Assembly (NCBI RefSeq): GCF_001375655.1
Contig: NZ_CTEN01000002.1
Location: forward strand, 248,001-312,000
DNA length: 64,000 nucleotides
DNA from: Streptococcus varani
Lineage (GTDB): Bacteria > Bacillota > Bacilli > Lactobacillales > Streptococcaceae
Direction: 5' to 3'
Below are positions 45,696 through 54,352 of this stretch, in pieces. Under the pieces are notes generated by a model. The model had not been told where the DNA came from and ran no database searches. It worked only from the letters and a program-made list of their open reading frames with translations. The translations under genes and the position numbers were made by a program. Position 1 is the stretch's first letter. Each line of letters begins with the position of its first letter.

Positions 45696-46962
45696 TATTC
45701 ACACGCTCAATATCTGCACCTAAGGCAGCTAGTTTTTCATGGAAACGGTAGTAACCACGATCCAAATGAGTTAATTTACCAACAGTTGTTTCGCCTTCTG
45801 CAACTAAGCCTGTCAATATCAGAGCAGCACTAGCACGTAAGTCTGTTGACATCACTTCTGCTCCTTGCAGAGGTTGTCCCCCAGAGATGATGGCTGTATC
45901 CCGTAAAATTTCAGAGTGCAGGTCCATACGACGCATCTCTTCTAGATGCTGAAAACGATTCTCAAAGACCGTTTCGATCATAGTTGATTCCCCTTTGGCA
46001 ACTGCCATAAGGGCCGTAAATTGTGCTTGCATATCTGTTGGAAAGCCTGGATGAGGCATGGTTTTAACCATGACCGGCTTTAAATTTTCAACTTGTGATT
46101 GAACACGAATACCCGCTTCTTCCTCAGTGACAGTAACACCCATTTCCATCATTTTAGAAATAAGAGGACGATTATGTTCCCAGATAGCATCCTTAACCAG
46201 AAGGTCACCACCTGTCATAGCTGCTGCGACCATAAAGGTTCCAGCTTCGATACGGTCTTGGACTACTTGATGTTCTGCCCCGTAAAGTTTTTCAACACCT
46301 TTAATGGTCAAGGTGTCTGTACCAGCTCCCTTAACATTGGCTCCCATCTTGTTCAAAAAGATAGCCAAGTCAACAATTTCTGGCTCGCGCGCCGCATTTT
46401 CAATAACCGTTGTTCCACTAGCTAAAGTAGCTGCCATCATCAAGTTTTGAGTCGCTCCTACACTTGGAAAATCCATGTAGAAATGAGCCCCTTTCAACCG
46501 TTCAGCGCGAGCTTCAATATAACCAGCCTTCTGACTAATTTTTGCACCCATAGCTTCAAGACCTTTAAGATGCAAATCAATTGGTCGACTACCAATCGTG
46601 CAACCGCCTGGCATAGATACGCGTGCATAGCCATTCCGAGCCAAAATCGGACCCAGAACAACAATAGAGGCCCGCATCTTATTAACATAACGATAAGGAG
46701 CTTTACTGCCGATGATGCCACTAGCATCTACCGTAATTTTTTTGCCTTGTTTATCAAAGACCACATCAATGTCTAGGCCACGAACAACATTGTTCATGGT
46801 GAAAACATCTGATAAGATAGGTACATTTCCTAAAATCGTTTGGCCTTCACTAGCTAAAATCGTTGCCGCTAAGAGGGGCAAGACTGCATTTTTGGCCCCT
46901 TCAATGGTCACTTGGCCTTTCAAGCGATTTCGACCACCTCTAACAATAATTGTGTCCATCAT
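45676..46962 (-). CDS. murA: UDP-N-acetylglucosamine 1-carboxyvinyltransferase
   Basis: A 428-residue MurA-type EPSP synthase fold: '[20 protein letters not shown]' at the N-terminus, the loop '[20 protein letters not shown]' bearing the catalytic Cys, and '[17 protein letters not shown]'. It starts peptidoglycan synthesis by adding enolpyruvate to UDP-GlcNAc; the loop Cys is the fosfomycin target. ATG 46962 (or 46959) with AAAGGATAT. Streptococci carry two MurA paralogues; this is the copy linked to epuA-endA. Confidence 0.96.
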   Translation of the reverse strand: MMDTIIVRGGRNRLKGQVTIEGAKNAVLPLLAATILASEGQTILGNVPILSDVFTMNNVVRGLDIDVVFDKQGKKITVDASGIIGSKAPYRYVNKMRASIVVLGPILARNGYARVSMPGGCTIGSRPIDLHLKGLEAMGAKISQKAGYIEARAERLKGAHFYMDFPSVGATQNLMMAATLASGTTVIENAAREPEIVDLAIFLNKMGANVKGAGTDTLTIKGVEKLYGAEHQVVQDRIEAGTFMVAAAMTGGDLLVKDAIWEHNRPLISKMMEMGVTVTEEEAGIRVQSQVENLKPVMVKTMPHPGFPTDMQAQFTALMAVAKGESTMIETVFENRFQHLEEMRRMDLHSEILRDTAIISGGQPLQGAEVMSTDLRASAALILTGLVAEGETTVGKLTHLDRGYYRFHEKLAALGADIERVNSEESDD

Positions 46963-47027
46963 ATATCCTTTATTTATAGTCCAGTTATCACTTAGTGAAC
47001 AGAGCTACAACTGGTTTGAAATTGATT

Positions 47028-47261
47028 TTATTTATTGGTTACTAATTCAGAAAATGTACGTCCTATAGTCATCAAGTCCAGGAAAAAAGTAGAAAGGAGA
47101 TAGCCCAAAGATATGGCTAAAAACAGGACGAGTAATCGATTTTTTCGCTGATTTTCAGCATTTCCTTTCAGAAATTTACTCCAATCAACCGTGCTGGTCA
47201 AGAGCTGGTGGCTCATGTAGATAAAAAGAAGATGACTGATAAATTTTAAGAATAATAACAT
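47028..47261 (-). CDS. DUF1146 family membrane protein
   Basis: A 77-residue protein with two membrane helices ('LLFLKFISHLLFIYMSHQLL', 'LLVLFLAISLGYLLSTFFLD'), matching DUF1146 (YwzB). It precedes murA as in other streptococci and Bacillus relatives. The function is unknown. Its -10 box TATAAT ends 6 nt before the ATG, so the message is probably leaderless. Confidence 0.85.
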   Translation of the reverse strand: MLLFLKFISHLLFIYMSHQLLTSTVDWSKFLKGNAENQRKNRLLVLFLAISLGYLLSTFFLDLMTIGRTFSELVTNK

Positions 47262-47267
47262 GGACCC

Positions 47268-47276
47268 ATTATATCA
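47268..47276 (-). promoter_or_regulatory. Extended -10 promoter abutting the DUF1146 start codon
   Basis: TGATATAAT (47268-47276, minus strand), then 6 nt, then ATG at 47261. It would transcribe DUF1146-murA-epuA-endA. No ribosome site fits in the gap. Confidence 0.6.
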
Positions 47277-47417
47277 AAAATTGCTTAGCATGGCTATTTC
47301 TAAACACCTAGTCACTAGATAAGGACCCTCCGAAAGAAGTTTGATATATTATTTCTGTTGCTTTTCCCTTACCATCAGAATACAATAAAATGAGTTAGAA
47401 GATAAAAGGAGAACATT

Positions 47418-47744
47418 ATGCAGATTTTTGCCCTTATTTTGCTAGGCTTGTATGTTACTATCGTTGTTTATGTTGCGTTTTTAGGGTATATTACCCACCA
47501 TATCAGTGGCCGTAACTTGGCTTGGATCTTACTTTGGACTAGTTTTATTATCATCTTTGGTATCATTTTTGTAACAAAGGGTAATCTCTATGCACTCGCC
47601 GGTGTCGCAGCTGGGCTCTTTGGTTATTCATCCGTTGCCCTCCGAAATGCCCAGTATATGAGACAAGTTCCACAACTCAAGCACCATCTCATCCGTATGG
47701 GCATCCACCTCTTCTTTCTATTCTTGCTTTACCTAACCCGTTAA
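47418..47744 (+). CDS. Hypothetical membrane protein
   Basis: A 108-residue protein with four hydrophobic helices ('IFALILLGLYVTIVVYVAFL', 'WILLWTSFIIIFGIIFV', 'LYALAGVAAGLFGYSSVAL', 'MGIHLFFLFLLYL'). AAAGGAGAAC precedes the ATG and a strong terminator follows, so it is a real gene. I do not recognise a functional family. Confidence 0.75.
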   Translation: MQIFALILLGLYVTIVVYVAFLGYITHHISGRNLAWILLWTSFIIIFGIIFVTKGNLYALAGVAAGLFGYSSVALRNAQYMRQVPQLKHHLIRMGIHLFFLFLLYLTR

Positions 47745-47755
47745 CCCCTTAAATT

Positions 47756-47780
47756 CTCCTAAACCTTTAGGAGTTTTTTT
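47756..47780 (+). terminator. Terminator of the 108-residue membrane protein gene
   Basis: CTCCTAAA pairs with TTTAGGAG around CC, followed by seven T. Confidence 0.88.
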
Positions 47781-47812
47781 GCAAAAAAACAGCCAAGATT
47801 TGACCGCTTTGC

Positions 47813-48988
47813 TTAGAATTTTCCACCGCCACCGCCATGGCTACCACCTGAAAAGGAACCATGACTACTAGAGCCACCGCCACCTCGAAAACCACTCGAA
47901 TTGTTATTCTTTGGAATGGGCACACTAGTAACATTACGATAGAGAAAGAGATCCTGTGAATTGGTCAGCTTAAAGCTGTCTTTTTTCATATAATTTCCTG
48001 CTCCAGACTCATTTTGAACTGATTGTAACTGTCCTTTCAGTAGAGCTGTTATAGCCCATGCTACAAAAAGACCCAATAAAGCCGAAGCCGGCAACCAGAG
48101 TAAGCTAAGAGGTTCCTTTGGCATATTCCCTCGATCATAAGGCTTATCTGTCTTAGCTTGACTGACAAACTGATCTACCAAATCAGCGTAGGTATTGAAA
48201 GCTAGAGCATAATCACCAGCACTTAAGTACTTAACAAACTGATTTGATATGTATTCAACACCGCCGTCTGTAATAGCATAGATACCATATCCTGTAGTGG
48301 AGATGTACCAATCACGCTCCGTCATGCTGACCAATAAGAGAACACCATCATGTGCCTTGCCTTGACCATAACTATTAAAATCAAAATAGTTATCCGCATA
48401 CTCTTGAGCTGTCTGGCCATTGAGACTATCTTCTGTCAGAATGACCAGGTCTAAACCCTGCCGTTTGCTGATTTCCGTCAGCTTGGCTAAGAGTTCTTCC
48501 TTTTCATCATCATAGAGCAGTCCGCCATTATCTACCAAAAGAGCCGGTTTTTCAAATCTAGATTTGACGGTCGCTAGATAGGATTGGATGGAATCCGATG
48601 CTTGATTCTCTTTTATAAAAGATTTATATAAAAATTCTCGATCTTGAAGGTTCAAAAGACTTTCTGCCTGTCCACCATAATGAACATACCATTTGCTTCT
48701 ATCCTCATTGACTAGCAGTAGCACACCATCTTTATTTCCAGCAAGAGATTGGTAGAGATCACTAGCGTAACCTTGTAAATCCTCTATATTTGAATCAAGG
48801 CTAATGTAATAGACTTGGAAATCATGTTTTTCTGCAATGGTAGCAGCTTCTTCTTCCAAGTTTGCTTCCGTCAAACTATCCATATATTGAGAATTCTCTC
48901 GAATATAACCCGAATCATCCGCCAAAACAGGTATGCATAAGAAAAGACTCACTAGAAAGCTTAGGAATAATAAAATACTTTTTTTCAT
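47813..48988 (-). CDS. TPM-domain (YgcG-like) membrane protein
   Basis: A 391-residue protein with a signal peptide ('ILLFLSFLVSLFLCIPVLAD'), two TPM-like repeats ('DGVLLLVNEDRSKWYVHYGG' and 'DGVLLLVSMTERDWYISTTG'), a membrane helix near residue 300 and a Gly/Ser/His-rich C-terminus ('GGSHGGGGGKF'). The TPM domain occurs in photosystem II repair and in membrane-stress operons. It is the third gene of an SPFH/zinc-ribbon/TPM operon that parallels ydjI-ydjG-ydjH of Bacillus subtilis. ATG follows AGGAGGCG. Confidence 0.85.
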   Translation of the reverse strand: MKKSILLFLSFLVSLFLCIPVLADDSGYIRENSQYMDSLTEANLEEEAATIAEKHDFQVYYISLDSNIEDLQGYASDLYQSLAGNKDGVLLLVNEDRSKWYVHYGGQAESLLNLQDREFLYKSFIKENQASDSIQSYLATVKSRFEKPALLVDNGGLLYDDEKEELLAKLTEISKRQGLDLVILTEDSLNGQTAQEYADNYFDFNSYGQGKAHDGVLLLVSMTERDWYISTTGYGIYAITDGGVEYISNQFVKYLSAGDYALAFNTYADLVDQFVSQAKTDKPYDRGNMPKEPLSLLWLPASALLGLFVAWAITALLKGQLQSVQNESGAGNYMKKDSFKLTNSQDLFLYRNVTSVPIPKNNNSSGFRGGGGSSSHGSFSGGSHGGGGGKF

Positions 48989-48998
48989 CAGGCGCCTC

Positions 48999-50087
48999 CT
49001 ACATTAAATAAAAGAGCCAAACTAGCCCGTAGATTACGAGTGTTACCAGAAGAAAAGTAAGCAAAAAATAGTTCCAATATTTTCTCTGATCCATAGGAAG
49101 ATTCCCAACAAACTTCCCTGTTTGCCCATTCATGGCAAAAACATACTGATTTCCTTTCCAAGTGGTATTGAGTAACCAGATCGGATAGAGAACATAAAGT
49201 GGATGAGCATTTTTAAAACGAATACTGGTATCGTCTTGGATAATACTTCCGTAACCTCGGACTGTTGCCGCAAGAGCATGTTGTGTTGACTGTCGCATTC
49301 GCTGATTGGCAAAATCCAAACTATTCTCTGCATTTTGATCATATCGATCTGCGAGATACCCTGCTAAATAAGCTGTCTGGAAATCCACGGCATCCTTGAA
49401 GTCAAAGGGCTCTAAAGACTGCATCAGTTGATCATCTAACTTACTAGAGGCATCCACAGGTACACGTTCATAGGACATGCTTGCTGAACGTAAGAGCGCA
49501 AAATGACTTGTTTCGGTATAGTTGTAGTTGCCGTCGCTCCAGTGCCGAACCATGGTACCTTTGTATTTGCCATCTGCTTCGGTATCCGCATCAAAGAGCC
49601 AGAAGGGTACATAGAGTCCCTTTATTTCATCAATATGATTTTCATCTTTAAAGACACTTGGAAGTAATTTTTTGCCCTTAAGATGATTTAGGAAAGCAGC
49701 CTTGGCATCATTCTTATCCAATTGAAAAGGAATGACATATTGGGGCTTTAAATCTCCAGACAACCTCTCCTTGAGAACAACAGGATTATCACAGTACGGA
49801 CAGGAAGTTGCAGCAGTCGTCTGTTCTGTCACTAATTCTCCGCCACAGGATTGGCAGACGTAAACCCTCATCTCTTCTGCCTCGTGGTCTTGCCACTGCT
49901 GCCCACTTGTTTTTTCCCAACTTAAATCCTCAGAAGCTGGTAGGTCTTTTAATTCTTCATCTAATTTCTTAAGACTGTCCATCTCCAACTCAGAATCACA
50001 ATAAGGACACTTCATTTTTTGAATGCTGGAGTCGAAGACGATTGCTCCGGAACAGTTGGGACATTTGTATTCGATTACTTCTGCCAT
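48999..50087 (-). CDS. TFIIB-type zinc-ribbon membrane protein
   Basis: A 362-residue protein with two N-terminal zinc ribbons ('CPNCSGAIVFDSSIQKMKCP' and 'CQSCGGELVTEQTTAATSCP'), a long central domain and one C-terminal helix 'YFLLTFLLVTLVIYGLVWLF'. It resembles B. subtilis YdjG. The zinc ribbons probably mediate protein contacts with the SPFH protein, which has its own ribbons. GGAGGTGAAG precedes the ATG. The function is inferred only from the conserved neighbourhood. Confidence 0.85.
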   Translation of the reverse strand: MAEVIEYKCPNCSGAIVFDSSIQKMKCPYCDSELEMDSLKKLDEELKDLPASEDLSWEKTSGQQWQDHEAEEMRVYVCQSCGGELVTEQTTAATSCPYCDNPVVLKERLSGDLKPQYVIPFQLDKNDAKAAFLNHLKGKKLLPSVFKDENHIDEIKGLYVPFWLFDADTEADGKYKGTMVRHWSDGNYNYTETSHFALLRSASMSYERVPVDASSKLDDQLMQSLEPFDFKDAVDFQTAYLAGYLADRYDQNAENSLDFANQRMRQSTQHALAATVRGYGSIIQDDTSIRFKNAHPLYVLYPIWLLNTTWKGNQYVFAMNGQTGKFVGNLPMDQRKYWNYFLLTFLLVTLVIYGLVWLFYLM

Positions 50088-50124
50088 GGCTTCACCTCCT
50101 TATACTTGGCATGTACGCGCCAAA

Positions 50125-51357
50125 TTAGAAAGCTGTTCCACACTCTGGGCAGAATTTTGGAGGATTGCTTGGATCTGTGACTTGCCAACCGCAGTTGCTG
50201 CAGAATTTAGCAGCTGATACAGCAGGTTTTTCCTTGCCACAATTACTACAGAAATTTCCAGTATTGCTCGTCTGACAATCTGGACAAGTCCAACTTCTTG
50301 CGCCTGCTTGTGAACTCTCCTGATGGCTTCTTGCTTCTTGAACTTGCTGTTTTTGACCCATTTCATAAAGAGCCTTGGTATCCACACCACCTGCCTGCTG
50401 GGCCATTCCCATACCCATGTAACCCATGAAAGCACCGTTTGGATTTTCAGCAGCAGAACGCATAGCATCTGCCGTTGCCGCCGTCATCGCTGCACCCGCC
50501 ATATTGGCATCCCGGTAGATAGCTGCACCCTGAGCTTGACGCAACATTTCTTCATATTCTTCTGTCAAAGTGATTGGATTCATTGCGACAGAGACAACTG
50601 AAATTCCACGTTTTTCAGCCCATTTTTGGGTTAAAACTTGGTTCATTGCCATAGATAACTCTTCAGCATGTGCTGGTAGGGCACTTGGTCGAACTTGTAA
50701 TTCAGAAATTTTTGCTAAAGCTGGTTGTAGAGCACTAATAAATTCTGTTTTGAGCTGGTTATCAATTTCTTCTCGACGATACTCACGGTCCACATTCCCC
50801 GTTACATTTGTATAGAAAAGAAGAGGGTCAGTAATCCGGTAAGAATAGAGACCTGAGCAGCGCAAGCTAACATCCAAATCCAATTTGATATTATGATCCA
50901 CTACACGGAACATAATGGGACTAGGTGTCCCAAATTTATTGTCCATGAGTTCTTTTGTATTAAAATAGTATACTCGCTGGTCAGCTGCCGCTTGTCCGCC
51001 GTAAGTAAATCGTTTACCAATTTCCTTAAAGGTAGCCATGATGGACTCACCCAAATTACCAGAAAAAACGGTTGGCGCGATAGAATTGTCATAAATAAAT
51101 TGACCTGGTTCGGCACAGACTTCAACTACCTTGCCTTGTTCCACAATCATCATACATTGCCCATCAGCCACAATGATTCCTGAACCACTTGTGATCACAT
51201 TGTCACTACCCTTAGTGTTTGACGAACGGGCAGAGGTATTTTTCACACCTTTAGCTACCAAAACATCATTCGATAAGGCGTTACAAGAGAAAAATTCTTT
51301 CCACTGATCAGCCAGCACACCGCCTATGGCTCCCACGCCTGCTTTAATTAGTCCCAT
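50125..51357 (-). CDS. SPFH-domain protein with C-terminal zinc ribbons (YdjI-like)
   Basis: A 410-residue protein from the ATG at 51357 (AAGGAG upstream). The SPFH/band-7 core spans roughly residues 60-290 ('IITSGSGIIVADGQCMMIVE', 'ISVVSVAMNPITLTEEYEEM'). The C-terminus has three CxxC ribbons ('CPDCQTSNTGNFCSNCG', 'FCSNCGWQV', 'FCPECGTAF'). Such proteins form membrane-associated oligomers; YdjI of B. subtilis works with PspA. No pspA gene is seen here. First gene of the operon. Confidence 0.9.
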   Translation of the reverse strand: MGLIKAGVGAIGGVLADQWKEFFSCNALSNDVLVAKGVKNTSARSSNTKGSDNVITSGSGIIVADGQCMMIVEQGKVVEVCAEPGQFIYDNSIAPTVFSGNLGESIMATFKEIGKRFTYGGQAAADQRVYYFNTKELMDNKFGTPSPIMFRVVDHNIKLDLDVSLRCSGLYSYRITDPLLFYTNVTGNVDREYRREEIDNQLKTEFISALQPALAKISELQVRPSALPAHAEELSMAMNQVLTQKWAEKRGISVVSVAMNPITLTEEYEEMLRQAQGAAIYRDANMAGAAMTAATADAMRSAAENPNGAFMGYMGMGMAQQAGGVDTKALYEMGQKQQVQEARSHQESSQAGARSWTCPDCQTSNTGNFCSNCGKEKPAVSAAKFCSNCGWQVTDPSNPPKFCPECGTAF

Positions 51358-51422
51358 ATTAAACTCCTTTTTCTGATTAGATGAGAGTTGTGGCAAACTA
51401 TTTCAGATTTACTTAGTCCGCC

Positions 51423-51460
51423 ACAAAAGCGTTTTCATATAATATCATTATACTCTTTTT
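51423..51460 (-). promoter_or_regulatory. Promoter region of the SPFH operon with a cre-like site
   Basis: A TATAAT box (in GAGTATAATG, near 51453 on the minus strand) is followed by TGAAAACGCTTTTG, which matches the cre consensus except at its last two bases. The -35 box is not clear. Confidence 0.45.
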
Positions 51461-51546
51461 TTACACAAATCGGACAAAAATATTTGAAAATAGATGCAAT
51501 TTCCTAAAAAAAGAAGCCATCGGCTTCCTTTATGTATAGTAATAAA

Positions 51547-53139
51547 TTATAGATTGATTCCATAGACATCTTCTGGTTCAATATCCTCACCTAGAATCAA
51601 GATATTAAATTTGACAGCGCTCGGATCTGCTTCATATGCTTTGATCCAGGCTTCATCCATTTCTAAGTAGATATGGTAACTTCCATAATCTGATGAAACT
51701 TGCCCCATGAGATAATAGTCCTTGTAGCGTCGATTTTCCTCATCGTTAGAACTAAGAGTCTTCATGCTAGCATATTTGCTGGATAAATTTTCAAGGATTA
51801 ACTCCTCATAGGTTCCATTCGCCTCAATACTGACCTTGCCATCAAATATATAACTAAGAGTCAAATCAAAATCTTGCCCATCCCAAACACCAGCATATTC
51901 GTAATTAGCATCTTTATCAATCGTCAAGTTTTCGCTGATTGCACGGCTACTTTCCTCTAAATCTTCTTGGCTAAAAGTATCATCTGAATGGTCAATATCA
52001 TACCAACTATAGGGATTTAAATTGAGGAATGACCCGATATTGAAGTAATCCACTCTCCCTCTATCTGTTACCATTTTAAAGACCTGATTCATATTCCTAG
52101 CACCAAGGCGGAATGGATTTGAAATATAACCGAAGATTGGGAAAAAATAGATTAAAATTGTTGCGGTCAAGAGTGTTTTCATATTGATTTTATTAATAGC
52201 CCAGATGAAATAAGCCGCTGCAAAGAGGAGAGCATAGGCAGCTCCATAGCTGAATTTATGGGCATTCGCAATCAACAGAATAATAAAGAAAACAGGCTGA
52301 ACGGGACGAATCTTATGATAAATCACCGAGAAAACATCAGCTTTGTTCTCAATCGTTTTAACAAAAAGGGAGAGAACGATACTAAGCAGAACAAAGAAGG
52401 CACCGATACCAAAACCAATATCATTGGGTCTGATGAGGTAGGATAAAATGGATAGGTCCATCACCACCAACCAAATAGCAGCCATTTTGATAAAGTTATC
52501 TGAAGCTAAACTTGGTAAAACAGGCTTTTTATGAAGAAACTGAGGATTTTCAAGAGATTTAACCTGAAGCTCTTCCATAACCTTATGAGCCTCTTCTAAA
52601 TTAGCAACAAATCTAGCTTCATTGGTTCTCGATTTAACCAAAGAACTATAAAGAAAATACTGAATTCCAAAAATTAGGGCTGTATTGCCACCATACTCCA
52701 AGAAAGAACCATTCCAGAGGGAACTAGCAATATTGAATACCACATATATACCAAGGGACATCGCTGCAGTCAGGAGCAATTGTTGCCAACGAAAACGGTA
52801 GGTAAATTTATCCGTTGCATCTGCCTTTAAGAAGGTTTCTTTAGGATAGAGATACCAAACAATAAAAATTAATTCAATAGCTTGTACTCCTGTCAACCAC
52901 CCTAGATAATTAAAGCCAAAAATAGCCACAATGAGATTGACCAAATAGGAAACAATCCCTAAAATTCGTAGCAAGGGACGCTGAGATAAAAGTCCAATCG
53001 TCAGCAGTGTGATGGTTGAGAAAACAGAAAAACCAATCCCCTCTTTATTATCAAATAGAAAGACATTGACAAAGGCAAAGAGTATCAAACCAAAAAACAG
53101 ATAAATCTGTTTGCTAACATCTATTTTCTTTTCTTCCAA
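51547..53139 (-). CDS. Large multi-pass membrane protein of unknown function
   Basis: About 530 residues with roughly 10-12 hydrophobic helices in the first 360 residues, then an extracellular or cytoplasmic C-terminal domain ('YEYAGVWDGQDFDLTLSYIF', 'EDIEPEDVYGINL'). I do not recognise a named family. The start TTG at 53139 is preferred because GGAG lies 6 nt upstream; an in-frame TTG nine codons earlier has no such site. It lies upstream of the SPFH operon in the same direction and may be functionally linked. Confidence 0.8.
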   Translation of the reverse strand: MEEKKIDVSKQIYLFFGLILFAFVNVFLFDNKEGIGFSVFSTITLLTIGLLSQRPLLRILGIVSYLVNLIVAIFGFNYLGWLTGVQAIELIFIVWYLYPKETFLKADATDKFTYRFRWQQLLLTAAMSLGIYVVFNIASSLWNGSFLEYGGNTALIFGIQYFLYSSLVKSRTNEARFVANLEEAHKVMEELQVKSLENPQFLHKKPVLPSLASDNFIKMAAIWLVVMDLSILSYLIRPNDIGFGIGAFFVLLSIVLSLFVKTIENKADVFSVIYHKIRPVQPVFFIILLIANAHKFSYGAAYALLFAAAYFIWAINKINMKTLLTATILIYFFPIFGYISNPFRLGARNMNQVFKMVTDRGRVDYFNIGSFLNLNPYSWYDIDHSDDTFSQEDLEESSRAISENLTIDKDANYEYAGVWDGQDFDLTLSYIFDGKVSIEANGTYEELILENLSSKYASMKTLSSNDEENRRYKDYYLMGQVSSDYGSYHIYLEMDEAWIKAYEADPSAVKFNILILGEDIEPEDVYGINL

Positions 53140-53169
53140 AATAATCTCCAATCTTTTATAAAACAAGTA

Positions 53170-53622
53170 TTTTCTTTTAAGAAGTAATGTTTACTAATTA
53201 TATCACTTTTCATTTTAATTTTCTTTTTTCTAACAGGCAACCTGTCACACCCGATACTAGTTCTCTTCTATATTTTTGAAGTAGTATGAAGTGGATAGTC
53301 TCTTCATTCATCAGGTCATAGTGGGGTAGAATGTCTCTCTTGGGGGTTAGTCTTTCAAGCTTATCTTAAGAATTACAGCTGACCAAAGATAAATTCTATC
53401 ATGATTTTAAGTGCAACAAGGTAAGAAAATCTTGCACACAACTAGAAAGTTGGAATTGAATAGGAAATCTTTCCTCCGAATCTCTGCTTGAGCCTTCCTT
53501 CTTGAGTTCTGATATAGTTTTTTATCCTTCTAGATGCATCTCCACAGAAATGGGTTTGTTTCTGATTTCTGATGATTCAAGTAGAGTTTGAACAAACCGA
53601 ACTCTTTACTTTTTCCATTCTC
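53170..53622. other. 450-bp intergenic stretch without a recognised feature
   Basis: I see no frame with a ribosome site, no inverted-repeat boundary and no known riboswitch core here. Short hairpins are possible but weak. It may contain decayed sequence. Confidence 0.4.
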
Positions 53623-54057
53623 TTACCAGCTATCACCTCGTAATTCTTCCATTTCTAACCAAGCATTCAGTAGATGGTCCTGTAATTCTTTCCTACTTAA
53701 TTTAGCGATATCATTTCTAAGCTCCTCTACGTGCTGCTCCTTGCTTTCAGCCTCTTCTAGCTCCCATGCCGCAACTTCTTTCATAAAGTTCTCATAAGCA
53801 TCTGGAAAAATGGTGAAATAAAGGGCAATCATGTGTTTACAAATGACTCTTCTACCCTCAGCAAAAGGGCAAGTACAAGTTGACTTTCGTGGGTGTGAAA
53901 TGTCCAATATAAGATTATATGGAAGCGAATGATTTCCCCTGACTTTACCAGCAAAAATTGTCTCTGAAACTTTTTCAAAACTCATCACCATACCATCTTC
54001 ATAATAGTAAACTCCACGCCAAAGGGAACGATTGCTCGCTAATTCAATCAGACTCAT
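53623..54057 (-). CDS. SWIM zinc-finger protein
   Basis: A 144-residue protein with a SWIM motif, CxCx(n)CxH, in 'STCTCPFAEGRRVICKHMIA'. The N-terminal half precedes the finger and the C-terminal ~60 residues are helical and strongly charged ('EEAESKEQHVEELRNDIAKL'). SWIM fingers bind DNA or proteins; no function is known for this small stand-alone form. The ATG at 54057 has GGAGG 8 nt upstream. Confidence 0.87.
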   Translation of the reverse strand: MSLIELASNRSLWRGVYYYEDGMVMSFEKVSETIFAGKVRGNHSLPYNLILDISHPRKSTCTCPFAEGRRVICKHMIALYFTIFPDAYENFMKEVAAWELEEAESKEQHVEELRNDIAKLSRKELQDHLLNAWLEMEELRGDSW

Positions 54058-54192
54058 CTCCAATTTCCTCCATATTTTATTTATTCCATTTTAACATGAA
54101 ATGACATTTTCCAACATAATGAGTTAGTCTTGCCAAATCAAACCCTGTTTTCTTAGAAACCAAAACACTAAACATCATTTATTTATGCAAAA

Positions 54193-54217
54193 GAGAGGCG
54201 CTTAGGCCTCTCCAACT
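54193..54217 (-). terminator. Terminator, probably of alaS, displaced by the ISL3 insertion
   Basis: GAGAGGC (54193-54199) pairs with GCCTCTC (54206-54212); on the minus strand TTTTGC follows. In minus-strand order it comes right after the IS element and alaS, so the IS appears to have landed between alaS and its terminator. Confidence 0.55.
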
Positions 54218-54352
54218 GCAATATGATGGCTCTATAATTTCTGTAGTGGGTAAGACCACTATGGAGGTTATGGAGCCTTTTTGAGTGTATACAAAAAGTC
54301 CCATATGACCTATAATGAAAAGCGACAAAACCATCATTTTAGAAAGACTCAT

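Noticed and set aside
53220..53300. Possible riboswitch core around GGCAACCTGTCACACCC
   Set aside because: No complete conserved core or terminator could be drawn and no transport or biosynthesis gene follows in a fitting direction.
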